Shown here: positions 7,181-12,152 of the stretch, piece after piece
How the letters are laid out: the number at the start of each line of letters is the position of its first letter
Numbering within the stretch: the first letter of the stretch is position 1
Assembly: GCA_964486825.1 (NCBI GenBank)
Contig: CAZAQS010000135.1
Coordinates: 1-12,152 of the forward strand
Direction: 5' to 3'
Length of the DNA stretch: 12,152 nt
From: CAZAQS01 sp964486825
Lineage (GTDB): Bacteria; Chloroflexota; Anaerolineae; Anaerolineales; UBA4823
Position numbers and translations under genes: made by a program
The notes under the pieces: model-generated
The model's input: the letters and a program-made list of their open reading frames with translations, nothing else
Database searches by the model: none
What the model was told of the DNA's origin: nothing

Positions 7181-7198
7181 ACGACTATATTATCAGTC
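7181..7198. promoter_or_regulatory. Candidate operator: dyad shared with the LuxR-type gene promoter
   Basis: GACT (7183-7186) and AGTC (7195-7198) bracket an AT core, forming an imperfect 16-base dyad 36 bases before the ATPase ATG. ACGAC followed by TATATTATCAGT (7181-7197) resembles ACGAC, a 3-base insertion, then TATATGATAGT at 4029-4047 ahead of the regulator gene. The match suggests a common binding site, but two copies are few. Confidence 0.3.
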
Positions 7199-7234
7199 AC
7201 CAATACTAGAAACCCTTTTACTGGAGGAATAACA

Positions 7235-9505
7235 ATGATACGAGATCCGATTTGTGGCATGCAGATTGACCAGCAATCAGCGGTGGCCATTCGTGAACAT
7301 ATGGGGCAAACCTTTGGCTTTTGCTCCCAATCCTGTCTGGACCAGTTTGAAGCTGATCCACATCTGTACGCTCACCAAAGCGATGCTCCCGCCAGACCCA
7401 ACAGCAGTCACGAACATCATGAAACGCTTCAGGCAGGCACGAGCGAATTGCCTGAAGAGACGGTAGATGAGGAGACAGCCGCTCACCAGCGCGAATATAA
7501 AAGCCTGATGGCTAAGTTCTGGTTCGCTCTGATCATCTCTATCCCGGTGCTCCTGGTCGCATATCCGGAAATCCGCTGGCTCTACCTGCCTTACCTGATT
7601 ACGCCATTCGTTTCGGAGAGCGCTATCCGCCTGCTTTTCATCCTTTCCGGGATCGTCACCCTGCCGGTGATGTTCTACTCCGGGCGGCAGTTCTTCACCG
7701 GCGCCTGGATGGCTTTCAAGCACCACTCGGCAGATATGAATACCTTGATCGCCCTGGGCACCAGTGCGGCCTGGGTCTATTCATCTGCCGCTCTGGTCTT
7801 CCCTGCCCTCTTCCCGGAAGGAATGGCGGAGCCGTTCTATGATGTGACTTCCGTTGTGACCACCCTGGTGTTGTTGGGCCAGGCTCTGGAAGTGCGCGCC
7901 AAAGGGCAGACCAGCCAGGCTATTCGCAAGCTGATCGGGCTTCAAGCCAAGATCGCCCGCGTGATCCGGAACGGTCAAGAAGTCGAGGTTCCCGTGGAAG
8001 ACGTCCAAACAGGGGATCTGGTAATCGTACGCCCAGGCGAGAAGATCCCTGTCGACGGCATGATCGAAGAAGGTCACTCGGCGGTGGACGAATCGATGAT
8101 CACCGGGGAGAGCCTTCCGGTGGATAAGAATGTAGGCGATGAGGTCATCGGAGCCACCGTCAACTCAACCGGCAGTTTCAAGTTTCGCGCCACGAAGATC
8201 GGCAAAGATACAGCCCTGGCCCAGATCGTGAAGATGGTGCAGGACGCCATGGGCAGCAAAGCCCCGATCGCCAGGCTGGTGGACGTGGTCTCCGGTTATT
8301 TCGTGCCGGCCGTGATGATCATCTCTGTGCTGGCATTCCTGGCCTGGTTCAACTTTGGCCCCTCCCCTGCCATAACATTCGCCGTCGTAACGGCAGTGAC
8401 GGTGCTGATCATAGCATGCCCTTGCGCGGTTGGCATGGCGGTGCCGCTCTCGCTGGTTGCGGGAGTTGGCAAGGGCGCCGAGCATGGTGTGCTGATCCGC
8501 AACGGTGAAGCCCTCCAGACGGCCTCTCAGTTGAAAACGCTCGTGCTGGACAAAACCGGCACGATCACCAAGGGCAAGCCTGAGCTGACAGACTTCACCG
8601 CCGCGTCTGGCTATGAGACAGAGACCGTGCTGCTCCTGGCAGCCAGCGCCGACCTGCTCTCCGAGCATCCGCTGGCGCAGGCCATTGTAGACGGGGCGCG
8701 CAGCCGAGGGTTAGAGCTGATCGAGGCCAGCGATTTCAATGCCGTTCCCGGTCACGGAGTACAGGCCAGTCTGGGTAAGAAAAGTGTGCTGGTCGGCAAT
8801 CTCAAACTCATGCAACGGGAAAGCATCCCCGTTACCGGTTTGGCAGCAGATGTTGAGCGTTTACAGGGCGAGGGCAAGACCGCCATGTATGTGGCGATCG
8901 ACGGAGAGGCTGCCGGGGTGGTGGCTGTAGCCGATACGATCAAAGAGGACTCGATTGAGGCCATCCGCGTGATGCAAAAGATGGGGCTGGAAGTGATCAT
9001 GCTAACCGGCGACAACGAGCGCACCGCTCAAGCCATCGCGCGCCAGGTAGGCATCCGGCGAGTGCTGGCGGAGGTGCTGCCTGAGGACAAAGCCGAGCAG
9101 GTGCACCTGCTCAAAAAGGGTGGGTACAAAGTGGGCATGGTCGGAGACGGCATCAACGATGCTCCGGCCCTGGTGGAAGCAGATGTCGGTTTTGCCATCG
9201 GCACCGGCACGGATGTGGCCATCGAAGCCGCCGATATCACCCTGATGAGCGGCAGCCTGAAGGGTGTGGCTTATGCCATCGAGGTCTCTCGGGCTACCAT
9301 GCGCAACGCCAAGCAAAGCTTGTTCGGAGCCTTTATCTACAACACCATGGGGATCCCGGTGGCAGCTGGCGTGCTGTTCCCCTTCTTCGGCCTGCTGCTC
9401 TCACCGATATTAGCAGGGGCGGCCATGGCGGCCTCCAGTGTGACCGTCGTCAGCAACGCTAACCGCTTGCGCTTTTTCAAGGCAAAAAGCTTTGCGCAAA
9501 GATAA
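7235..9505 (+). CDS. copA: Cu(+)-exporting P1B-type ATPase with N-terminal YHS domain
   Basis: A 756-residue membrane pump that uses ATP to move Cu(+) (possibly Ag(+)) out of the cytoplasm. An N-terminal YHS domain (4-45; C7, C30, C34) stands in place of the usual HMA metal-binding domain, followed by a His-containing acidic linker (50-85). Key motifs: TGES (290-293, actuator), CPC (395-397, transport site), DKTGT (439-443, phosphorylation at D439), HP in SEHPLA (478-479, nucleotide domain), TGDN (591-594) and GDGINDAP (637-644). Y702-N703 and M731...S734-S735 in the last helices match the Cu(+)-specific P1B-1 signature. Eight helices are expected. GGAGG with a 7-base gap marks the ATG. It heads a likely operon with the cupredoxin. 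Length is normal for a YHS-type pump. Cu(+) specificity is by motif; the symbol denotes functional type. Confidence 0.94.
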   Translation: MIRDPICGMQIDQQSAVAIREHMGQTFGFCSQSCLDQFEADPHLYAHQSDAPARPNSSHEHHETLQAGTSELPEETVDEETAAHQREYKSLMAKFWFALIISIPVLLVAYPEIRWLYLPYLITPFVSESAIRLLFILSGIVTLPVMFYSGRQFFTGAWMAFKHHSADMNTLIALGTSAAWVYSSAALVFPALFPEGMAEPFYDVTSVVTTLVLLGQALEVRAKGQTSQAIRKLIGLQAKIARVIRNGQEVEVPVEDVQTGDLVIVRPGEKIPVDGMIEEGHSAVDESMITGESLPVDKNVGDEVIGATVNSTGSFKFRATKIGKDTALAQIVKMVQDAMGSKAPIARLVDVVSGYFVPAVMIISVLAFLAWFNFGPSPAITFAVVTAVTVLIIACPCAVGMAVPLSLVAGVGKGAEHGVLIRNGEALQTASQLKTLVLDKTGTITKGKPELTDFTAASGYETETVLLLAASADLLSEHPLAQAIVDGARSRGLELIEASDFNAVPGHGVQASLGKKSVLVGNLKLMQRESIPVTGLAADVERLQGEGKTAMYVAIDGEAAGVVAVADTIKEDSIEAIRVMQKMGLEVIMLTGDNERTAQAIARQVGIRRVLAEVLPEDKAEQVHLLKKGGYKVGMVGDGINDAPALVEADVGFAIGTGTDVAIEAADITLMSGSLKGVAYAIEVSRATMRNAKQSLFGAFIYNTMGIPVAAGVLFPFFGLLLSPILAGAAMAASSVTVVSNANRLRFFKAKSFAQR

Positions 9506-9512
9506 GCATATC

Positions 9513-9544
9513 GAGTGGAATTGGGGGTTCCTCCAATTCCACTC
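9513..9544 (+). other. Strong hairpin between ATPase and cupredoxin genes
   Basis: GAGTGGAATTGG (9513-9524) pairs perfectly with CCAATTCCACTC (9533-9544). The stem extends inward by a G-U and a G-C pair to a 4-base loop, giving about 14 bp. Only two T follow, so it is a poor terminator. More likely it stabilises or processes the mRNA, or attenuates, so that pump and cupredoxin are made at different levels. Confidence 0.7.
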
Positions 9545-9583
9545 TTAGCACCAATAGATTTTGATTATTTAGGAGACAAAACC

Positions 9584-9958
9584 ATGAACAGTATACAAAT
9601 TATCGTCAATCTGATCGGCCTGGCGAGCATCGCCTGGATCGTCTGGTACTTCTGGCTATACAAGAAGGCGGGTGTACAGGTTGAGGAGACCGAAGGGGTG
9701 CAGGAGGCGGCGGTCACGGTCAAGGGCGGCTATAGCCCGGACGTGATCGTCGTAAAGAAAGGGATGCCGGTACGATTGCAGTTCCTGAGACAGGAATCTT
9801 CGATGTGCAGTGAGATGGTTATTTTCGATAAGCTTGGCATTTCCACCAAGCTTCCTGAAGGGGAGCAAGTGACGGTCGAGTTTACACCCCAGGAAACGGG
9901 CGAGATCCCCTTCCAATGCCAGATGGGCATGCTGCGCGGCAAGCTGGTCGTCAGATAA
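9584..9958 (+). CDS. Membrane-anchored cupredoxin-like protein (COG4633 type), no His ligands
   Basis: A 124-residue protein with one N-terminal anchor (about 5-26: IIVNLIGLASIAWIVWYFWL) and a cupredoxin-type beta domain (about 38-124) on the outer side. GGYSPDVIVVKKGMPVRLQF (48-67) is the typical N-terminal sheet of plastocyanin-like COG4633 proteins. Likely ligands are C75 in ESSMCSEM and C112, M114 and M116 in FQCQMGMLRG. The whole protein contains no histidine, so a classic blue-copper site (two His, Cys, Met) cannot form. A Cys/Met Cu(+) site is more likely, suited to handing over or receiving Cu(+) from the pump. The start at 9584 has AGGAG with an 8-base gap; upstream in-frame starts fall in the hairpin and are rejected. 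It lies 78 bases after the ATPase and is probably co-transcribed. Confidence 0.88.
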   Translation: MNSIQIIVNLIGLASIAWIVWYFWLYKKAGVQVEETEGVQEAAVTVKGGYSPDVIVVKKGMPVRLQFLRQESSMCSEMVIFDKLGISTKLPEGEQVTVEFTPQETGEIPFQCQMGMLRGKLVVR

Positions 9959-10012
9959 CGCGGCCGCGAGCGATGAGGAACAGTTTTCTGTATTACCTGC
10001 TCATGCTAAAGC

Positions 10013-10032
10013 AGAAAGGATGGTAAAAAATG
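10013..10032 (+). promoter_or_regulatory. Ribosome site that favours the 10030 start over 10020
   Basis: AGAAAGGA (10013-10020) touches the ATG at 10020, which is too close for use, but sits nine bases before the ATG at 10030. The better-placed ATG is in another frame and encodes a signal-peptide-like start, which conflicts with the longer conserved frame. Confidence 0.5.
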
Positions 10033-10358
10033 AAAAGCATACGATTAGTTCTCGGATTGGCTATACCCGTGCTGGCAGGATGTTACGCATGTTCCTGCGC
10101 TTTCCCTTCAGCCCTCCGGGGTACGAATCTGAGGTCATACCGGAGAAAGGCGTACTTGCGTTGGATATCTACCGCTGCCCTGTGCATGACTACTTCAAAG
10201 AGCAAGGCGAGCTAGAATTTATGCTGAATTCCTGGTGCAGGCAGGATTTTGCCCTGGCACAGATCATGACCGAAGGCGGTTCCTATGAACGACCGCATAC
10301 CCTCGCTGCCGGGGATAAGGTATGCGATATGAGATGGTATGGCAGGCCCAGGCCATAA
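10020..10358 (+). CDS. Short ATC-hydrolase-like protein; 5' end uncertain or frameshifted
   Basis: The 112-residue frame from ATG 10020 resembles the C-terminal part of the L-2-amino-thiazoline-4-carboxylate hydrolase family (PF14196-like), which acts on a cyclic precursor of L-cysteine. Visible family features are DIYRCPVHDYF (C53), ELEFMLNSWCRQD (C73, D76), RPHTLAAGDKVCDMRW (C102, D103). The resemblance is from memory of the family pattern. The protein is short for the family and lacks an N-terminal region. The first 20 residues look non-native and the start is too close to its ribosome site. ATG 10030, in another frame, is better placed and gives MKSIRLVLGLAIPVLAGC, a possible lipobox or anchor. 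A lost base around 10080-10100 would join the two frames into one normal protein. So this may be a frameshifted gene, a sequencing error, or a short intact gene. It lies 61 bases after the cupredoxin. Confidence 0.6.
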   Translation: MVKNEKHTISSRIGYTRAGRMLRMFLRFPFSPPGYESEVIPEKGVLALDIYRCPVHDYFKEQGELEFMLNSWCRQDFALAQIMTEGGSYERPHTLAAGDKVCDMRWYGRPRP

Positions 10359-10394
10359 GCAGCGCAACAACCCAGAGACAATTCGTAATGGAGG

Positions 10395-10422
10395 TTGCCA
10401 GCCTTGATTAGAAGGATGGCAA
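10395..10422 (+). other. Imperfect hairpin ahead of the six-helix membrane protein
   Basis: TTGCCA (10395-10400) pairs with TGGCAA (10417-10422). Inside, after one mismatch, CCTT (10402-10405) pairs with AAGG (10412-10415) around a 6-base loop. No T run follows, so it is not a usual terminator. It lies 36 bases before the next start codon. Confidence 0.4.
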
Positions 10423-10458
10423 GCTTACCAGAATATCTCATGACACAGGAGAAGAAAA

Positions 10459-11151
10459 ATGGTTCACAATCCCACCCTGGAATATTCTCGCATAAAACAT
10501 CCCGCATTAAGCTTGGGAGCTTGGTCGGCAGTCACCGCAACCTTCTTTACCCTCCTATTTGTATTGTTGATGCTGGTGTTCGCTCCGGCCGAATGGAGCG
10601 GTATAGAAGCTTATGCAACGACATTCGCTTCACTAGAGATGGCGCAGTTTATCCCCCTGATCCTTCTCGCGCCGACCGTCGTCATCCTGATGGCCTGCAT
10701 CCATCACGTGTCGCCAGATACAAAGAAGGTCTTTAGCCTGGCAAGCGTAGCTTTTTCAAGTATCTATGCAGCCATCATCTGCACCAACTATTATATTCAG
10801 CTATATGCAGTGCGTCTTAACCTGCTAAACGTGGACCTGGAGGGACTTTACCTGCTGGCAATACCCAATCCGCGTTCTATTTTCGTTGCCCTCGAGACGA
10901 TCGGTTACGCCTTTCTCAGCCTGTCGATGCTCCTCGTCAGTTCGATTTTCACGGGGGGAAGGCTCGAGAGTTGGATTCGATGGCTCTTCATCATCAGCGG
11001 CGCTTTTGGTCTCTTCAGTGCGATCATCGCTCCATTTGACCAGCCGATCCTTTTCTATACAGGATTTGGCCTATCGCTGCTTGTTTTTCCTATGGCGACA
11101 TTTTTTGTCATTCTCTTCTTCAAAAAGTTCAACACCAGGGATCTACCCTGA
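10459..11151 (+). CDS. Six-helix integral membrane protein, function unknown
   Basis: A 230-residue membrane protein with about six hydrophobic helices: 21-41, 62-82, 91-115, 138-164, 172-192 and 198-221. The N-terminal 20 residues are polar and the C-terminus (FKKFNTRDLP) is positive, suggesting both ends are cytoplasmic. It has only two Cys and few His, so no obvious metal site. TNYYIQLYAVRLNLLNVDLEGL (109-130, in parts) and IPNPRSIF (135-142) recall uncharacterised membrane proteins, some filed under DUF4386, but I am not sure of the family. AGGAG with a 7-base gap before ATG 10459 makes the start firm. It is the last sizeable gene of the plus-strand run behind the copper ATPase; 100 bases separate it from the ATC-hydrolase-like gene, so it may have its own control. 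Confidence 0.85.
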   Translation: MVHNPTLEYSRIKHPALSLGAWSAVTATFFTLLFVLLMLVFAPAEWSGIEAYATTFASLEMAQFIPLILLAPTVVILMACIHHVSPDTKKVFSLASVAFSSIYAAIICTNYYIQLYAVRLNLLNVDLEGLYLLAIPNPRSIFVALETIGYAFLSLSMLLVSSIFTGGRLESWIRWLFIISGAFGLFSAIIAPFDQPILFYTGFGLSLLVFPMATFFVILFFKKFNTRDLP

Positions 11152-11170
11152 TGGGTAGAGGAGGCCCCAT

Positions 11171-11206
11171 ATGTGGATCTTGATGCTCGTCCTTTTGTTC
11201 CTTTGA
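11171..11206 (+). CDS. Possible 11-residue hydrophobic peptide with strong ribosome site
   Basis: MWILMLVLLFL is encoded directly after GAGGAGG (11158-11164) with a 6-base gap, 19 bases downstream of the six-helix protein. The same frame stays open for 51 more codons after the TGA (11207-11359). It could be a small membrane peptide, a leader, or the start of a decayed gene. The ribosome site is the only real support. Confidence 0.25.
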   Translation: MWILMLVLLFL

Positions 11207-11379
11207 GAGCAACTCAACCTGACCGGGCTTGTCCCGCTGCAGATGGTACTCCCTCGCCACCCTGGAGGGCGGTCGACTGCTCTGGCCATTGGTTTTGAAA
11301 ATCGCACTCTTCTTCCCCCCGGAGATGCGTTAAATACACTCTCAGCTATTTCTGTTAATTGATTGGAAGGAATTTCCAA
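11207..11379. other. Short gap before the oxidoreductase gene
   Basis: Apart from the small peptide frame and its open continuation, I see only the ribosome site of the next gene (11365-11371). No clear terminator or promoter was found. Confidence 0.4.
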
Positions 11380-12152
11380 ATGAAAGTAACTCTTGGAAAC
11401 AAAATTGTGCTCGTCCTGGGCGGATATGGCGCTGTTGGTAGCGCTGTTTGCGAGGAGCTAGCAAAGACTGGTGATTTCCGTATTCTGGTTGCGGGACGGC
11501 ATCTTCGAAAAGCAGAAAAGTTGGCCTACCGGCTCGGCGAACGGGTGGAGCCGGTACAAATCGATGCCTCCGAACCGGATAGCTACCAGGATCTCTTAAG
11601 CAAAACAACCCTGGTTGTCAATTGCGTCGAGGATAATAACTTCCTAGTCGCCAAAGAATGCCTGAAGCATTCCGTGCATTATATTGAGGTGTCAGCAACC
11701 ATTCAGCTCATTGAACAACTTCAAACCCTTCATGCGGAAGCAAAGCGTGCAGATGCAACCGCAGTACTAAGTGTGGGCGTTACACCTGGCCTAACGAACC
11801 TGCTGGCGCACTATGCTCAATCGTGTCTTGGTCCGCTGGAGCAGGCAGATCTGATCGTTCTCCTTGGTCTCGGAGAAGTGCACGGCGAGGCTGCCACTCG
11901 GTGGCTTTTACAAAATCTAGGCAAGCATTTTTTCGTTAAATCGGGCGATAAACGCAAGAAAGTGCGCTCGTTCGGCGAAGCACGGTCTACAAGATTGCCG
12001 GAGCCTTTTGGGCTACGAACGGCTTTTCGAATTGACATCTCAGACCAGCATACGCTTCCGGATACCCTGGGTATCAAATCTGTCAACACATGGTTATGCT
12101 TTGATTCCCGCTTGGCGACTCGTCTTGTATGGTTGCTTGCGAACTCAGGACT
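11380..12152 (+). CDS. Saccharopine dehydrogenase-like NAD(P)-binding protein (3' end outside window)
   Basis: 257 complete codons are visible and no stop is reached, so the gene runs off the right edge. The N-terminus has a Rossmann fold with GGYGAVGSAV (about 15-24), followed by LVAGRHLRKAEKLA, which places an Arg where NADP-binding enzymes often have one. VVNCVEDNNFLVAKECLKHS and YIEVSA (about 85-112) and VGVTPGLTNLLAHYA (about 132-146) are the standard motifs of the saccharopine dehydrogenase/reductase-like family. Members act on lysine-pathway intermediates or other carbonyl-amine pairs; many are unassigned, so the substrate is unknown. ATG 11380 is preceded by GGAAGGA with about 8 bases between. 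The 229-base gap to the previous gene suggests separate transcription. Confidence 0.88.
   Translation, partial: MKVTLGNKIVLVLGGYGAVGSAVCEELAKTGDFRILVAGRHLRKAEKLAYRLGERVEPVQIDASEPDSYQDLLSKTTLVVNCVEDNNFLVAKECLKHSVHYIEVSATIQLIEQLQTLHAEAKRADATAVLSVGVTPGLTNLLAHYAQSCLGPLEQADLIVLLGLGEVHGEAATRWLLQNLGKHFFVKSGDKRKKVRSFGEARSTRLPEPFGLRTAFRIDISDQHTLPDTLGIKSVNTWLCFDSRLATRLVWLLANSG

Larger units (their letters stand above)
6905..7234. other. 330-base intergenic region upstream of the copper ATPase
   Basis: No gene is visible. It holds two stem-loops close behind the regulator stop (6955-7002), a candidate promoter near 7065-7094, and a dyad with two overlapping -10-like hexamers at 7181-7198. The transcribed leader may be over 100 bases if the first promoter is used, leaving room for leader control. 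I see no known riboswitch core or standard CsoR, CueR or CopY operator. Confidence 0.6.

Noticed and set aside
7277..7726. 149-codon minus-strand frame inside the ATPase gene, and a similar one at 8165-8668
   Set aside because: Antisense shadows of a strongly conserved gene; their sequences are rich in Arg, Gly and His as expected of antisense reading.
9515..9583. Longer cupredoxin frame starting at 9515
   Set aside because: This start falls inside the hairpin, has no ribosome site, and the added residues are the translated stem; ATG 9584 has a good AGGAG and begins with the membrane anchor.
9959..9968. CGCGGCCGCG palindrome
   Set aside because: A 10-base GC palindrome containing a NotI site; it could hint at a cloning junction, but the surrounding sequence shows no vector sequence or break.
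10395..10736. 113-codon frame overlapping the six-helix protein
   Set aside because: No good ribosome site; most of it is the other-frame shadow of the clearly coding gene from 10459.
1..12152. CRISPR arrays, tRNA or rRNA genes, insertion sequences, attachment sites
   Set aside because: I found no regularly spaced repeats, cloverleaf patterns, transposase motifs or terminal inverted repeats.

Overview
The window most likely comes from a Chloroflexota (Anaerolineae-like) bacterium or a related environmental genome. This is inferred from gene style: a very long MalT/LuxR-type ATPase regulator, YHS-headed copper ATPases beside short anchored cupredoxins, GTG starts and middling GC. No rRNA or other phylogenetic marker is present, so the assignment is tentative. 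Both edges cut genes: the 3' part of a cystathionine beta-synthase at the left, and the 5' part of a saccharopine dehydrogenase-like oxidoreductase at the right.

Layout. (1) 2-943 (+): end of a PLP lyase with two CBS domains, followed by a strong hairpin. (2) 2518-1124 (-): a two-gene operon of unrecognised proteins, a 127-aa protein with a dense Cys/His cluster and a 331-aa membrane-anchored protein with a CC...H...C.H.M.M motif. (3) 2519-2889: an AT-richer divergent intergenic region with short repeats and candidate promoters in both directions. (4) 2890-3904 (+): three tightly packed genes, a lipoprotein, a 77-aa unknown and a DUF2933-like His/Met-rich membrane protein, joined by GTGA and ATGA overlaps. 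(5) 4100-6904 (+): a 934-aa MalT-like LuxR regulator. (6) 7235-11151 (+): a Cu(+)-type P1B ATPase with an N-terminal YHS domain, a membrane-anchored cupredoxin without histidines, a short ATC-hydrolase-like ORF with an uncertain or frameshifted 5' end, and a six-helix membrane protein. (7) 11380-end (+): the saccharopine dehydrogenase-like gene.

The centre reads as a copper/soft-metal handling island. The ATPase would export Cu(+), and the cupredoxin would receive or deliver it at the outer face of the membrane. The DUF2933-like tail offers a further His/Met metal site. The two divergent Cys/His proteins and the lipoprotein are candidate accessory metal-binding parts; their role is inferred from motifs and position only. 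No classic copper sensor (CsoR, CueR, CopY) lies in the window. The only regulator is the MalT-like protein, and a similar dyad lies over or near -10-like sequences upstream of both it and the ATPase.

The possibly undescribed part is the pair of minus-strand Cys/His proteins together with the lipoprotein/77-aa/DUF2933 triad. The rest follows known families.
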